Shown piece by piece: positions 35,722 through 46,345 of a stretch of 64,000 nt of DNA. The notes beneath the pieces were generated by a model. That model did not search any database. It was not told where the DNA came from and saw nothing but the letters and a program-made list of their open reading frames with translations. Location of the stretch: assembly GCF_000012625.1 (NCBI RefSeq), contig NC_007516.1, forward strand, positions 2,046,001 to 2,110,000, in the 5' to 3' direction. Made by a program: the position numbers and the translations under genes. Numbering within the stretch: the stretch's first letter is position 1; the number at the start of each line of letters is the position of its first letter. This DNA is from Synechococcus sp. CC9605 (lineage in GTDB: Bacteria; Cyanobacteriota; Cyanobacteriia; PCC-6307; Cyanobiaceae).

Positions 35722-36342
35722 TCAGTAGGACGGAGCCGTGGAACTCTCGATCTGTTCAGCCGCCACCGGTGCAGGGCTCGCACTGGAACCGGTCACAGGC
35801 GCACTGTCCCGGTAGACATAGAGATGACCGAGGCTCTTCTTGCCGTAGGCGCGCCGCTTCAGGGTCCAGCCAGGCTCAAGCTTTAGTTGAACAAAACCGC
35901 TGGCGGCACCACCGGCCCGGGCCACGAGCATGGTGGGCTGCGAGGGATTCTTGGTAGGTGTGGCCAGCAGCTCGATGTCGCTGCCGGTGTTCACCACACT
36001 GAGCCTGTAACGGGTGCCAAGGTCATCACCACCAATGCGCAGGGAATAGCCGTTCCCATCGATGTAGCGGTTGCAGACCCCGGTGAAATCGAAGGTGGAC
36101 AACAGCGGATCCACCATGGCCGGAGATCCTGCGGCCACAGCAAAACAGGGGCGTTTCGTGGTGCGCTGCTCGTAGATGTTCAGTTGTGAACGCTCGCCCT
36201 GACCGATCGGGGCCGACACCAAGACGAAGTTGCTCAACTCCACAGGCACTGCCGTGAACAACGAACCCTGGGCCAGGGCCACCGGTACCGAGGTCGCTGC
36301 GAGAGCGAGGCCGGCAGCGGCCACGGTTCGAAAGCGTGCCAT
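35722..36342 (-). CDS. DUF3747 domain secreted protein
   Basis: This protein of about 206 residues has a signal peptide (VAAAGLALAATSVPVALAQ) and then the DUF3747 pattern (NIYEQRTTKRPCFAV, FTGVCNRYIDGNGYSLRIGG, DLGTRYRLSV). The DUF is known as a cyanobacterial exported domain of unknown function. ATG at 36342 or 36351 is possible. Confidence 0.78.
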   Translation of the reverse strand: MARFRTVAAAGLALAATSVPVALAQGSLFTAVPVELSNFVLVSAPIGQGERSQLNIYEQRTTKRPCFAVAAGSPAMVDPLLSTFDFTGVCNRYIDGNGYSLRIGGDDLGTRYRLSVVNTGSDIELLATPTKNPSQPTMLVARAGGAASGFVQLKLEPGWTLKRRAYGKKSLGHLYVYRDSAPVTGSSASPAPVAAEQIESSTAPSY

Positions 36343-36401
36343 CACGTCCATGGAGGAACTGAGCGGATCGTAAAAGTGATGCCTGAATCGGTCGCCCCCG
36401 A

Positions 36402-36599
36402 TCAGGCCGGTTTGTTCAGGCGAATGGCGAACAAAAGGGTTCCCACCGTTCCCGGGGCCGCCAGCGCCAGGATCCAACTGGTGGTTTTGACCCCGAGATC
36501 AGGATCGCCGTAGGCGAGTTCAAACACACAACCAGTGCTAGCGATACCCAGAACACAGGCGAGGGCCAGAAAGACGCCGGCCAGGGGTTTCATCGGCAT
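36402..36599 (-). CDS. Small two-helix membrane protein
   Basis: This 65-residue protein has two hydrophobic segments (AGVFLALACVLGIASTGCVF and WILALAAPGTVGTLLFAI) with a short loop. It lies three bases after the def stop on the same strand. It looks like a conserved cyanobacterial small protein, function unknown. Confidence 0.6.
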   Translation of the reverse strand: MPMKPLAGVFLALACVLGIASTGCVFELAYGDPDLGVKTTSWILALAAPGTVGTLLFAIRLNKPA

Positions 36600-36602
36600 A
36601 AA

Positions 36603-37208
36603 TCAGGCGACGCTCCGCACATCTTGGCGCTCGAAGCCCTTCTCCTTGAGCTCCTTCTGCAGACCGTCTTGATCAGTGACGCGATCGACAAACAACACGC
36701 CATTGAGATGGTCCATCTCGTGCTGAATGCAACGGGCCATCAAGCCATCGGCCTTCATCTTTCGGGGCCGACCCATCTCATCGCGGAAGCTCAGTTCAAT
36801 CGCAGTGGGGCGCACCACATCGAGATACACCCCGGGGATGCTGAGACAGCCCTCTTCATAGGTATCGAGCCCGGCGCTGGCCGCCGTGATTTCCGGATTG
36901 ATCAGCACCAGGGGCGGCGTGGCTGCATTTTCAAGGTCGAGATCAATCACCAGGAGCTGCTGGTGAATACCCACCTGAGGCGCCGCCAGGCCAATGCCCT
37001 TGGCGGTGTACATGCTGCGCAGCATGTCGCGGGCTAGCTCACGCACCTGCTCATTCACCTTGCCGATGCGTCGCGCGGGCTGCCGCAGCACCTCATCGCC
37101 CAGGGTGTGAATCTCCAACGGCGGAGTTTCAAGGGCCGTCTTGGGCACCAGCATCGTGTCGCGCGACTTATCGGCCTGACGGGCCAACTCTGCAAAGCTT
37201 CCTGCCAA
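36603..37208 (-). CDS. def: Peptide deformylase
   Basis: This 201-residue enzyme removes the formyl group from nascent proteins. Motif 1 GIGLAAPQVG, motif 2 EEGCLSIP and motif 3 QHEMDHLNGVLFVDR (metal-binding histidines) are intact. TTG at 37208 gives MAGSFAELARQADKSRDT, like related proteins. A later ATG at 37154 would cut the N-terminus. It is divergent from the peptidase gene at 37258. Confidence 0.93.
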   Translation of the reverse strand: MAGSFAELARQADKSRDTMLVPKTALETPPLEIHTLGDEVLRQPARRIGKVNEQVRELARDMLRSMYTAKGIGLAAPQVGIHQQLLVIDLDLENAATPPLVLINPEITAASAGLDTYEEGCLSIPGVYLDVVRPTAIELSFRDEMGRPRKMKADGLMARCIQHEMDHLNGVLFVDRVTDQDGLQKELKEKGFERQDVRSVA

Positions 37209-37257
37209 GACCAACGCCGCGTTGATCCAGCATGGTAAGCGGCCTGAATCAGACGAC

Positions 37258-39165
37258 ATGGGAGCCGCCCGCTTATCCGCGCAACATGCCGTCGGCCGTT
37301 TGCCGGGACTGAAGGAACCGGCGCTGGTGTGCGGTCCCGATTCAACGGTATGGATGATCTGGCTGGAACAGCGCCCCCAGGAGCGCGGCCGCACCACAGC
37401 CTTGATCCGGCGCTTCGGCGATTCCGAAGCAGAACCACAGGAGCTGACGCCGGCCTCCAGCAACCTGCGCAGTCGGGTGCATGACTACGGCGGCGGGGTG
37501 CTCGCCACCGCGGTAGAGCAGGACAGGCTGATCCTGGCCTGGATCGAGGGCGGCTGCCTCTGGCGTCAGGACTGGCGCTTGCCCCAGACCAGCACCCATC
37601 AACCCACCCCACTGGCAGCAGCCCAACGGCTCAGCCGGGAGGGCGACTGGGAGCTGGCGGATGGCGTGCTCGATCTGCCCAGGCAGCGCTGGATCGGCAT
37701 CCGTGAAATCGAGGGCCGTGACGAGCTGGTGAGCTTGGCGCTAAGCGGAACCGATCAAACCCCGCGGCGGCTGCATCAACCGACGGACTTTGCGGGCTAC
37801 GGCTGCTTGAGCCCCGATGGTCACCGTTTCGCCTGGGTGGAATGGCAGCAACCCGCCATGCCCTGGGACAGCAGCAGTCTCTGGTGCGCAGAGTTCAGCG
37901 ACACAGGCGAGCTGCTCCAAGCGGGCCAGCTGGCCGGAGGCGACGGCGTCTCGGTGTTTCAACCCCAGTGGCTGCCAGACGGGCAGTTGCTTGTGGCGGA
38001 AGACAGCACAGGATGGTGGAACCTGATGCTTCAGCCCAGCGCCGGCGCCGCCTGGAAGAAGCCCTGGCCGATGGCTGCTGAAACGGCCATGCCCCAGTGG
38101 ATCTATGGGATGAGCACCACGGCCTGGGATGGCGAGCAGCTGATCGCAGCCGTCTGCAGCCGCGGGGCCTGGGCTTTGCAACGGCTCAGCCTGGATGGAA
38201 CGGTGCTGCCGTTGCCGCAACCGTTTGATGACCTGGCGGGATTGAGCGCATGCAATGGCCGCGCCGTGGCCGTGGCCAGCAACAGCACCAGCGTGACCGG
38301 TCTGCTGGAAATCGATTTGCGACCGGCCACGCCGCTCTGGAGCCACAGCCCCGCCATCGCGGCACCCTTGCCGGTTGAGGCGATCAGCGTGGCCGAACCG
38401 CTGTGGTTCAACGGCCACCAGGGCGAACGCACCCATGCCTGGTACTACCCCCCCAGCGGCAACCCATCAGGGCCTGCACCTCTGCTGGTGAAAAGCCACA
38501 GCGGACCAACGGCCATGGCTCGCCGCGGCCTCAGCCTGGCGATTCAGTACTGGACCTCCCGGGGCTGGGGCGTGGTGGACGTGAATTACGGCGGCTCAAC
38601 GGGATTCGGCCTGGACTACCGGGAGCGCCTCAACGGGGGCTGGGGCGTGGTGGATGTGGCCGACTGCGCCGCAGCAGCCCAGGCTCTGATCGAGACCGGC
38701 CGGGCTGATCCCGGCAAGATCGCCATCGAAGGCGGCAGCGCCGGCGGCTTCACCACCCTGGCGGCGCTGTGCTTCACCGACGTGTTCCGGGCCGGTGCCT
38801 GCCGCTATGCGGTGTGTGATCTCACAGCCATGGCCGAAGACACCCACAGATTTGAAGCGCGCTACGTCGATGGCCTGGTGGGGGCTTGGCCCGCGGCGCG
38901 GGCTTTGTATGAGCAGCGGTCGCCGCTGCTGCATGCCGATCGAATCCGCTGCCCGGTGCTGTTCTTCCAGGGGTTGCAAGACAAGGTGGTGCCTCCAGAG
39001 CAAACCGAATGCATGGCCGAGGCCCTGCGCAGCAATGGCATCCCGGTGGAGGTGCGGCTTTTCGAGGAGGAAGGCCACGGCTTCCGCAACCAAGCCACCC
39101 AGATCGAGGTGCTGGAAGCGACCGAAGCGTTCTTCCGCCGCCAGCTCAACCTGCCCGACGCTTAA
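37258..39165 (+). CDS. Prolyl oligopeptidase family (S9) peptidase
   Basis: This protein of about 635 residues has an N-terminal beta-propeller (repeats such as GHRFAWVEWQQPAMPWDSSS and SLWCAEFSD) and a C-terminal alpha/beta-hydrolase domain. Catalytic serine is in EGGSAGGFTTLAAL, aspartate in GLQDKVVPPEQ and histidine in EEGHGFRNQ. It resembles dipeptidyl or acylaminoacyl peptidases. ATG at 37258 is preferred to an earlier start at 37222. The stop overlaps that of the next gene on the opposite strand. Confidence 0.88.
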   Translation: MGAARLSAQHAVGRLPGLKEPALVCGPDSTVWMIWLEQRPQERGRTTALIRRFGDSEAEPQELTPASSNLRSRVHDYGGGVLATAVEQDRLILAWIEGGCLWRQDWRLPQTSTHQPTPLAAAQRLSREGDWELADGVLDLPRQRWIGIREIEGRDELVSLALSGTDQTPRRLHQPTDFAGYGCLSPDGHRFAWVEWQQPAMPWDSSSLWCAEFSDTGELLQAGQLAGGDGVSVFQPQWLPDGQLLVAEDSTGWWNLMLQPSAGAAWKKPWPMAAETAMPQWIYGMSTTAWDGEQLIAAVCSRGAWALQRLSLDGTVLPLPQPFDDLAGLSACNGRAVAVASNSTSVTGLLEIDLRPATPLWSHSPAIAAPLPVEAISVAEPLWFNGHQGERTHAWYYPPSGNPSGPAPLLVKSHSGPTAMARRGLSLAIQYWTSRGWGVVDVNYGGSTGFGLDYRERLNGGWGVVDVADCAAAAQALIETGRADPGKIAIEGGSAGGFTTLAALCFTDVFRAGACRYAVCDLTAMAEDTHRFEARYVDGLVGAWPAARALYEQRSPLLHADRIRCPVLFFQGLQDKVVPPEQTECMAEALRSNGIPVEVRLFEEEGHGFRNQATQIEVLEATEAFFRRQLNLPDA

Positions 39166-40685
39166 GGGAAGGACTGCTGCTTGGCCGGTTTCACGTAGGG
39201 GCAACTCAGATCCGTGGGCGGCACGGTGCCCTTGAGCAGGTAGTCGCTCACGGCCTCCTCCATGCAGGAGGACTGGGCATTGGTGTAGATGCCGTGCTCG
39301 TTGCCGACCACCTGGAGAGTGCGCATCGACGGGAAGGCCCGGGCCATCGCAGCAGACCAAACCCAGGGGGTGGCGGCATCCCAACTGGAGCCGATGATCA
39401 AGCCGGAGACGCGACGCTCGGGGAAGGGAGCGCGAGGCACAGGTGTGCTGGCATGCAGATCCTCATAGCCGCTGCAGAGGGCAAGAAAGTTCACTCCAAG
39501 GCTGCCGCCATAAAGCGGGGCCTGACGGGTGAGATCGCCGAGCCAGGCCGCCTGCTGCTGCGGGGACGGCCGCTGGGGAAAGTCCTGACAAGCGACGGCG
39601 GCAAAACCAGCGCCAGCGTTGGTATCCCGGCTTGGACTGCGCAACAGGGGGTGCTCCAACGTCGTCAGCGCCGCGGTTTGCTCCGCCGGAGCTCCAAACA
39701 AGGCCTGGTGCACCGTTTCGATCATGGTGCGTCCATAGGTCCCGGACACTCTGGAAATGAAGATGTAGTTGACCAAGGGATCCAACAGATCCCAGCGGGT
39801 GTATGAGCTGCCGTCGGGCAGGGTGAGGGGTTCTCGGGCCAGCCGGGCTAGCGAACGCTGCAGTGGACGTTTCAGGTCGGGATGCAGCTGCAGGAAGAAG
39901 CGAATCGCGTCATCGGGTGCAGTAGCGGAGTGACGCAAACCACCGAGATCAATCCAGGGATCGACATTTCCATCGAGAACCAGAGCGCGAACCTGCCCGG
40001 GGAACAGCGCTGCATAGGTGGAGCCGATCACAGTTCCATAAGAGACCCCCCAGAAATTGAGGCGGTCATCGCCCACGGCTTGGCGGAGGGCGTCCAAGTC
40101 GTGGACCGCCTCAACCGTGCCCATCTGCGGGATCAATTTGCGGTGTCGGGCAATGCAGTAGCGGTTGCTCTCGGCCAGCTCCCGCTGACGCTGCATCAAC
40201 ACCCACTGCCAATCGACGGGTCCTGTGGCCGGCCGGTGGGGCATAGCCACCGCGCAATCAGCCAACGCAGGTCTGGACTGGCGAAGCCCCCGGGGATCCC
40301 AGGTGAAGAAGTCAAAGGAGCGCCGCACCTCCTCAGGCAAGAGCAGTCCCTTGACAGCACTGCCATGTCCGGGGGCTCCTGGACCGCCGGGATTGAAAAA
40401 GAGCGTGCCGATCCGCTCCTGGGCCGACCCCGTGGCCGGAAGCCGGAAGACCGCCAGCTCAACCTGTGGGCCATCGGGCTTAGATCGGCGGAGCGGACGG
40501 GTGAAGCTGGCGCACTCGTAGCCTTGGGAGGCCAAGGTGTCGTTATTACAGACCTGCCAACGGAGTGGCGGGGACGATTGACCCGCCAGGGCCCGCGCGC
40601 CGAAGGGACTGACCAGGGCCAGAACCGGCAACGCCGCCAATGCCCTGCTGAGCCAGTGGGCACTCACCCGTGCGCGAGACGTCAT
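39162..40685 (-). CDS. Secreted alpha/beta-hydrolase of the tripeptidyl aminopeptidase type (S33)
   Basis: This protein of about 507 residues has a signal peptide (ALAALPVLALVSPFGARALA). The oxyanion region (FFNPGGPGAPG) and nucleophile elbow (GVSYGTVIG) are clear. The C-terminal cap region (GSSWDAATPWVWSAAMARAF, then GNEHGIY histidine) matches S33 TAP-like peptidases. It would act outside the cytoplasm on peptides. ATG at 40685. Confidence 0.8.
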   Translation of the reverse strand: MTSRARVSAHWLSRALAALPVLALVSPFGARALAGQSSPPLRWQVCNNDTLASQGYECASFTRPLRRSKPDGPQVELAVFRLPATGSAQERIGTLFFNPGGPGAPGHGSAVKGLLLPEEVRRSFDFFTWDPRGLRQSRPALADCAVAMPHRPATGPVDWQWVLMQRQRELAESNRYCIARHRKLIPQMGTVEAVHDLDALRQAVGDDRLNFWGVSYGTVIGSTYAALFPGQVRALVLDGNVDPWIDLGGLRHSATAPDDAIRFFLQLHPDLKRPLQRSLARLAREPLTLPDGSSYTRWDLLDPLVNYIFISRVSGTYGRTMIETVHQALFGAPAEQTAALTTLEHPLLRSPSRDTNAGAGFAAVACQDFPQRPSPQQQAAWLGDLTRQAPLYGGSLGVNFLALCSGYEDLHASTPVPRAPFPERRVSGLIIGSSWDAATPWVWSAAMARAFPSMRTLQVVGNEHGIYTNAQSSCMEEAVSDYLLKGTVPPTDLSCPYVKPAKQQSFP

Positions 40686-40901
40686 CGCAGGCCATCGACA
40701 ACAACCCCGTCTTCCAATCCTTGGTGCACCTGACAATGCAAGCCCTCCCACAGAACCCAAGGGGTTCTGGCCCCCGCTGTTAGCACCAGCTTTGCCTCAA
40801 CACTGGCTCCGCTTCTGAATGGGGGGTTGGTGAGCCTGGACTTGCCGGGGAAAGGGTTGATTGTGAACGTAGGGCCGAAAACGGCATCGAGGGAAAACGC
40901 C

Positions 40902-41231
40902 ATGAAACGGCTGCTCAAGGAATTCACAGATTTTTTCTTCACCAAGGGCAATGTCTTGGCCCTGGCCATCGCCGTGGTCGTGGGTGATCAGGTTTCAGCG
41001 ATCACCAAAAGCCTGTCCACCGACCTTTTGATGCCGCTGATCAATCCATTCATCCCCCATGGCAGCTACAAGGACCTCGCCATCCCCTACTTCGGCGGGC
41101 CCATCGCTATTGGCAAAGTGCTCGACACCTTCGTTTCGGCCATGCTTGTGGCCTGGGCCCTGTTCATCATCATTCAGGCCACGAAGCGATTCGAGCGCAT
41201 CTCTCAGCGGGACAACATTCCGGCCGACTGA
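40902..41231 (+). CDS. mscL: Large-conductance mechanosensitive channel
   Basis: This 109-residue protein has MscL-type helices (GNVLALAIAVVVGDQVSAIT and VSAMLVAWALFIIIQATKRF) and the MPLINPF loop. It opens under membrane tension during osmotic down-shock. GAGGGA lies nine bases before ATG at 40902. Confidence 0.85.
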   Translation: MKRLLKEFTDFFFTKGNVLALAIAVVVGDQVSAITKSLSTDLLMPLINPFIPHGSYKDLAIPYFGGPIAIGKVLDTFVSAMLVAWALFIIIQATKRFERISQRDNIPAD

Positions 41232-41431
41232 AGACGTGAATCCGTTCGATCAACCGTGTTCGGCCTGAAACGAAAGAGTGCTTCCCTACCGGAATGTTAC
41301 AACCCACACAACCCCGTTCAGCAGTTGTGATGGCTTGAGCCAGCAACCAGCAGGAACGTTCAACCTGTGCCCCACGGAACCCATGCAACAGCGGTAGGCC
41401 TGAAAAGCTGCCGCAAGTTTCGACAGAACTG

Positions 41432-41605
41432 ATGCGGATCCTGCGTTATCGCGGCAACAGCTACGCCAGCCCTGAACCGATCAACGCAGCGCCCCGTCCC
41501 TGTGCACGCTCTTACCGCTGGGTGAAGTACTCCATCGAAACCAACAAGGTTGTTCCCCTGCGGCAACGCGAAGCCGCGGCTCACAACGATCAGCTGGCGG
41601 CCTGA
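41432..41605 (+). CDS. Small DUF4278-like protein
   Basis: This 57-residue frame starts MRILRYRGNSYASPEPINAA and continues RSYRWVKYSIETNKVVP. The YRG-x-x-Y motif suggests DUF4278. It ends six bases before the convergent sufS stop. Function unknown. Confidence 0.6.
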   Translation: MRILRYRGNSYASPEPINAAPRPCARSYRWVKYSIETNKVVPLRQREAAAHNDQLAA

Positions 41606-41611
41606 GCCGGC

Positions 41612-42892
41612 TCAGCTGTGCTCGCGCAAGAAAGCGACCGTGGAAGCGAGCTCTTCGCTGAAGCGGTCGATCTCTTCAAAGGTGCTGGTGAAACTCAGGC
41701 TGGCCCGCGCTGAAGCTGTCACGTCATAGATGCGGTGCAAGGGCTGACAGCAGTGGTGACCACTGCGAATGCAGATCCCGGAGGCATCAATCAGAGCGGC
41801 GATGTCGTTGGCATGCACGCCATCCACCAGGAATGTGGCGAGGGCACCACGCTCGGGCTGTTGATCCGGCGTAGGGCCCAAGACCCGCACACCATCAATG
41901 GCCTGCAGCCGAGCGAACAGATGCCTGGTGAGCTGCGCCTCCCAGGCCTGAATCGCCTCCAGACCCACCATCTGCAGATAGCGAATCGCTGCCCCCATGC
42001 CCACCGCCTCACCAATGGCAGGGGTGCCCGCTTCGAACTTATGGGGCAACACCGCCCAAGTGCTGTGGTCCAGGAAAACGTCCTGAATCATCTCGCCGCC
42101 GCCCAGGAAGGGAGGCATCGCCTCCAGCAGCGACTCCCGCGCCCAGAGGAATCCCATGCCGGTGGGACCACAGAGCTTGTGGGACGAGCCGACCAGGAAG
42201 TCGGCATCAAGGGCCACCACATCAATGGGCTTGTGAGCCAGGCTCTGGCAGGCATCCACGAGGACGCAGGCGCCAACGGCATGGGCCGCGGGGATGACCT
42301 GATCGAGGGGATTGCAGCAACCCAGGGAATTGCTGATGTGCACCAGGCTCACGAGCCGAGTGCGCTCATTGAGCTGGGCCCGAAAATCCTCGAGATCCAG
42401 CTCGCCGGAATCGGTGATGCCCACATGGCGCAGCACGCAGCCGGTGCGCTGGGCCAACAGCTGCCAGGGCACCAGGTTGCTGTGGTGCTCCATCACCGTG
42501 AGCAGAATTTCATCCCCTTGCTTGAGGTTCGCGTCACCCCAGGTGCGCGCCACCAGATTGATGGCTTCGCTTGCATTGCGGGTGAAGACAATCTCCCGGG
42601 GACTGGCGGCATCAATGAAGGCCGCCGTCGTGCTGCGGGCCGCTTCGAAGGCATCGGTGGCACGGGCACTGAGCTGGTGAGCGCCGCGGTGCACGTTGGC
42701 GTTGTCGCAGCTGTAGTAGTGCTGCAGCGCCTCGAGCACCTGACGGGGCTTCTGGCTGGTGGCAGCGTGATCGAGATAAATCAGCGGCCTTCCGTCGGGG
42801 GCACGCTGCTTAAGAATCGGAAAATCGGCACGATATCGAGACGATAAATCCACAAAATCAGCACTGGATCGTGCTTCAGCAGCGATCGTCAT
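41612..42892 (-). CDS. sufS: Cysteine desulfurase SufS
   Basis: This 426-residue PLP enzyme takes sulfur from cysteine for iron-sulfur clusters. The PLP lysine lies in GSSHKLCGPTG, and the active cysteine in IRSGHHCCQP. The start overlaps the sufD stop by four bases, the last step of the ftr-sufBCDS operon. Confidence 0.95.
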   Translation of the reverse strand: MTIAAEARSSADFVDLSSRYRADFPILKQRAPDGRPLIYLDHAATSQKPRQVLEALQHYYSCDNANVHRGAHQLSARATDAFEAARSTTAAFIDAASPREIVFTRNASEAINLVARTWGDANLKQGDEILLTVMEHHSNLVPWQLLAQRTGCVLRHVGITDSGELDLEDFRAQLNERTRLVSLVHISNSLGCCNPLDQVIPAAHAVGACVLVDACQSLAHKPIDVVALDADFLVGSSHKLCGPTGMGFLWARESLLEAMPPFLGGGEMIQDVFLDHSTWAVLPHKFEAGTPAIGEAVGMGAAIRYLQMVGLEAIQAWEAQLTRHLFARLQAIDGVRVLGPTPDQQPERGALATFLVDGVHANDIAALIDASGICIRSGHHCCQPLHRIYDVTASARASLSFTSTFEEIDRFSEELASTVAFLREHS

Positions 42893-44067
42893 GGGGCGAG
42901 ACTCTCCATCACGCGCTCCAGGGGGCGCCAGGCCTGCGCAGCAGCAGGAAGCTGGGCAATCACCTCCTGACAGGCACCGCGCAGCAGCAGCGCCGTTGCA
43001 TCCGCCGCAGCGATGCCCCGACTCTGGAGATAGAACAACTCATCGTCCTGAAGCTGCGACACGGTGGCGCCATGGGCGCAGCGCACATCGTCTGCCACGA
43101 TCTCCAGCTCAGGTTTGGTGTCCACCCGGGCCCGGCCGGACAGCAGCAGGTTACGGCTCAACTGCGCGGCATTGGTGCGCTGCGCATCGCGGGGAACACT
43201 GATGGCGCCGTTAAAAATCGCGTGGGACTGCCCACCGGCCAGGCATTTCTGCAATTGATCCAGCTCCCCCTCCGGCCCGTCGAAGCGCACGGCGGTGTGG
43301 GTGGCCAGCTGCTGCTTGGCGCCAGTGACAGCCAGACCTTTAAGCACGGTCTCTGCCTGGCCATCCACCTGCACCACCCGGGGCTCCACCCGTCCCAGGT
43401 TCCAGCCCTGAACCACCGAAGTGAGGGCATAGGAGCTGCGGGGCTCCTGCTCAACGGCCAAATGGGCCATCAGCGATGACACCCCATCTGCAGTGGCCAG
43501 AACGCCATGGCGGAGTTGGGCCTCCTGCCCCAAATGAACTTCCAGCACATGACTGTGGGCCGACGCCCCCTCTGCCAGCAGCACCTGCATCAGCTCAAGC
43601 TCTGCCTTTTCCTCCAACAGCAGCAGCACCCGCGTGGCGTTCAACCCGGCACCCGCCGCCAGGACCAGCTCCAACGGGCCAACCCGTCCCCGCACCCTTA
43701 GGGCCAGGATCTGCTGGGCTTTGGCATGGTTTAACTCCACGGGCCAGACCTGGGCACAACCGCAGCGATCCAGGGTGTGGCCGAGGGCCTGCTCGAGTTC
43801 TTCGGCGTTCAGCGCCGTGATTCCCTCAGGAAGCACCTGGCCGGCCAGGGGATCATCAAAACCATTGAGCATCAGACGGGTCACACCGTCCAGGCTGGCC
43901 GGCAGGGACGTGGACGGTGGCGAGGCACTGACCGGCAATTCCGAAACGGCCGCAAGCCGCTTGAGGTCGGTGAGGCGCCAGGGCTCCTGGCGGCGGTTGG
44001 GCAGACCAAGCTGTTCAAGCGCGGCTCGACCGCGCTCTTGCACCGGTGCCAGCACACTGCTCGCCAT
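42889..44067 (-). CDS. sufD: Fe-S assembly protein SufD
   Basis: This 392-residue scaffold partner of SufB and SufC has an N-terminal NRRQEPWRLTDLKRLAAV typical of cyanobacterial SufD and a C-terminal block AHGATVSQLQDDELFYLQSR. ATG at 44067 starts two bases after the sufC stop. It ends overlapping sufS. Confidence 0.93.
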   Translation of the reverse strand: MASSVLAPVQERGRAALEQLGLPNRRQEPWRLTDLKRLAAVSELPVSASPPSTSLPASLDGVTRLMLNGFDDPLAGQVLPEGITALNAEELEQALGHTLDRCGCAQVWPVELNHAKAQQILALRVRGRVGPLELVLAAGAGLNATRVLLLLEEKAELELMQVLLAEGASAHSHVLEVHLGQEAQLRHGVLATADGVSSLMAHLAVEQEPRSSYALTSVVQGWNLGRVEPRVVQVDGQAETVLKGLAVTGAKQQLATHTAVRFDGPEGELDQLQKCLAGGQSHAIFNGAISVPRDAQRTNAAQLSRNLLLSGRARVDTKPELEIVADDVRCAHGATVSQLQDDELFYLQSRGIAAADATALLLRGACQEVIAQLPAAAQAWRPLERVMESLAP

Positions 44068-44069
44068 GG

Positions 44070-44858
44070 TCAAGCTGCTCCTTGAGCGGCCAGCTCCTGA
44101 TCGACCCAGTCATATCCAGTCTGCTCCAGCTCAAGGGCCAGCTCCCGTCCGCCAGTGCGCAGGATCCGGCCTGCCGCCATCACATGCACATAGTCCGGGG
44201 TGATCTCATCGAGAAGACGCTGGTAGTGGGTGATCAGCAGCGTGGCGTTGTCTTTCGTCGCCAGCTGGTTCACACCACCGGCCACGATGCGCAGGGCATC
44301 GATATCCAGGCCGGAGTCGGTTTCATCCAGGATCGCCACCACGGGCTCCAGCAGCGCCATCTGGAGAATCTCGTTGCGCTTTTTCTCGCCCCCGGAGAAG
44401 CCTTCATTGACGCTGCGCTCAAGGAAGGCAGGATCCATCTGCACCACCTTGAGCTTGTCGTTCACGTGATCCTCGAAGGCAAAGGTGTCGAGCTCCTCTT
44501 CCCCCTGTTTTTCCCGCCGGGCATTAGTAGACACCCGCAGGAATTCCAGGTTGCTGACGCCAGGGATTTCAACGGGGTACTGAAATCCGAGGAACACCCC
44601 CAGACGGGCCCGCTCTTCAGGTTCCAGCTCAAACAGACCCTGGCCGCGATAACGAACTGTGCCGCCCGTGACCCGGTAGGCCGGATGCCCGGCCAAAACC
44701 TTGGAAAGCGTGCTCTTGCCACTGCCGTTGCGACCCATCACGGCATGGACCTCACCAGCCCTCACCTGTAGATTCACCCCCTTGAGGATGGGCTTGTCCT
44801 CAACGGAGGCATGCAGGTCTTGGATATCGAGCAGCAGCTCAGCGTCAGGGCGAATCAC
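44070..44858 (-). CDS. sufC: Fe-S assembly ATPase SufC
   Basis: This 262-residue ABC ATPase has Walker [19 protein letters not shown], signature [20 protein letters not shown] and Walker [16 protein letters not shown]. It drives cluster assembly on SufBD. It lies 42 bases downstream of sufB. Confidence 0.96.
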   Translation of the reverse strand: MIRPDAELLLDIQDLHASVEDKPILKGVNLQVRAGEVHAVMGRNGSGKSTLSKVLAGHPAYRVTGGTVRYRGQGLFELEPEERARLGVFLGFQYPVEIPGVSNLEFLRVSTNARREKQGEEELDTFAFEDHVNDKLKVVQMDPAFLERSVNEGFSGGEKKRNEILQMALLEPVVAILDETDSGLDIDALRIVAGGVNQLATKDNATLLITHYQRLLDEITPDYVHVMAAGRILRTGGRELALELEQTGYDWVDQELAAQGAA

Positions 44859-44900
44859 GGAAGGCGTCGTTAAAAAACAGAGACAAGGTGGGGGAGGGGA

Positions 44901-46340
44901 TCAGCCCACGGACCCCTCAAGTTTGAGGGCCAGCAATTTGTCGGCCTCAGCGGCGAACTCCATCGGCAGCTGATTGAAGACGTCGCGGCAGAAGCCGCTG
45001 ACCATCATCGAAACGGCCTCTTCAAACCCGATGCCACGGCTCTGCAGGTAGAAAAGCTGGTCTTCGGAGATGCGACAGGTGCTGGCCTCGTGCTCAATGG
45101 CCGCCTGCGGCTGCTGCGAACGGATGTAGGGATAGGTGTTCGCAGCAGCTTGATCGCCGATCAGCATCGAATCGCACTGGCTGTAGTTGCGGGCACCCTT
45201 GGCATTAGGCCCCATCTGCACAAGACCGCGGTAGCTATTGCTGGAGCGGCCTGCACTGATGCCCTTGCTCACAATCGTGGAGCGGGTGCGCGGTCCGACA
45301 TGAACCATCTTGGTGCCGGTGTCGGCCTGCTGGCAGTTGTTGGTGAGGGCCACGGAATAGAACTCACCCACCGAATCAGCACCCTGGAGCACGCAACTGG
45401 GGTACTTCCAGGTGATGGCAGAACCGGTCTCCACCTGGGTCCAGCTGATGCGGCTGCGATCACCGCGGCACTGGCCTCGTTTGGTCACGAAGTTGTAGAT
45501 CCCGCCGACGCCGTTTTCATCACCGGCGTACCAGTTCTGAACCGTGGAATACTTGATTGAGGCATCGTCGAGAGCCACAAGTTCCACCACCGCCGCATGC
45601 AGCTGGTTGGTGTCGAACATCGGAGCCGTGCAGCCCTCGAGGTAACTCACGGACGCACCTTCTTCGGCCACGATCAAGGTGCGCTCGAACTGTCCGGTGT
45701 CGCCGGAATTGATCCGGAAGTAGGTGGAGAGCTCCATCGGGCACTCGACGCTCTTCGGAATGAAGACGAAGGATCCGTCACTGAACACCGCTGAGTTCAG
45801 GGCGGCGAAATAGTTGTCGTTGCTGGAAACAACAGTGCCGAGGTAGCGCTCAATCAGCTCGGGATGCTCTTTGACCGCTTCGCTGAAGGAGCAGAACACC
45901 ACCCCGTGTTCCGCCAACTTCTCCTTGTAGGTGGTGGCAATCGAAACGCTGTCGAATACAGCATCCACGGCCACGTTGCTGAGGCGCTTCTGCTCACTCA
46001 GCGGGATGCCGAGCTTGTCGAAGGTTTCCAACAGCTTCGGATCCACTTCATCGAGGCTGGCCTTCTTCTCCTGCTGCTTGGGAGCCGCGTAATAAATGAT
46101 GTCTTGGTAATCGATCTTGGGATAACCCAGAGCAGCCCAGTCGGGTTCTTCGAGGGTGAGCCAGTGGCGAAACGCCTTGAGCCGGAACTGCAGCAGGAAA
46201 TCTGGCTCCTCTTTCTTGGCCGAGATCAGGCGAACGACCTCTTCACTGAGACCCTTGGCGATTTTGTCGGTCTCAATCTCGGTGACGAAGCCGTACTTGT
46301 ACGGCTGGCTGACGAGATCCCGTGTGGAGGTACTGGTCAT
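44901..46340 (-). CDS. sufB: Fe-S assembly protein SufB
   Basis: This 479-residue scaffold has [20 protein letters not shown] at the N-terminus and [20 protein letters not shown] and [20 protein letters not shown] near the C-terminus. It holds the new cluster with SufC and SufD. It starts five bases after the stop of the thioredoxin reductase gene, so they share an operon. Confidence 0.95.
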   Translation of the reverse strand: MTSTSTRDLVSQPYKYGFVTEIETDKIAKGLSEEVVRLISAKKEEPDFLLQFRLKAFRHWLTLEEPDWAALGYPKIDYQDIIYYAAPKQQEKKASLDEVDPKLLETFDKLGIPLSEQKRLSNVAVDAVFDSVSIATTYKEKLAEHGVVFCSFSEAVKEHPELIERYLGTVVSSNDNYFAALNSAVFSDGSFVFIPKSVECPMELSTYFRINSGDTGQFERTLIVAEEGASVSYLEGCTAPMFDTNQLHAAVVELVALDDASIKYSTVQNWYAGDENGVGGIYNFVTKRGQCRGDRSRISWTQVETGSAITWKYPSCVLQGADSVGEFYSVALTNNCQQADTGTKMVHVGPRTRSTIVSKGISAGRSSNSYRGLVQMGPNAKGARNYSQCDSMLIGDQAAANTYPYIRSQQPQAAIEHEASTCRISEDQLFYLQSRGIGFEEAVSMMVSGFCRDVFNQLPMEFAAEADKLLALKLEGSVG

Positions 46341-46345
46341 TCAGC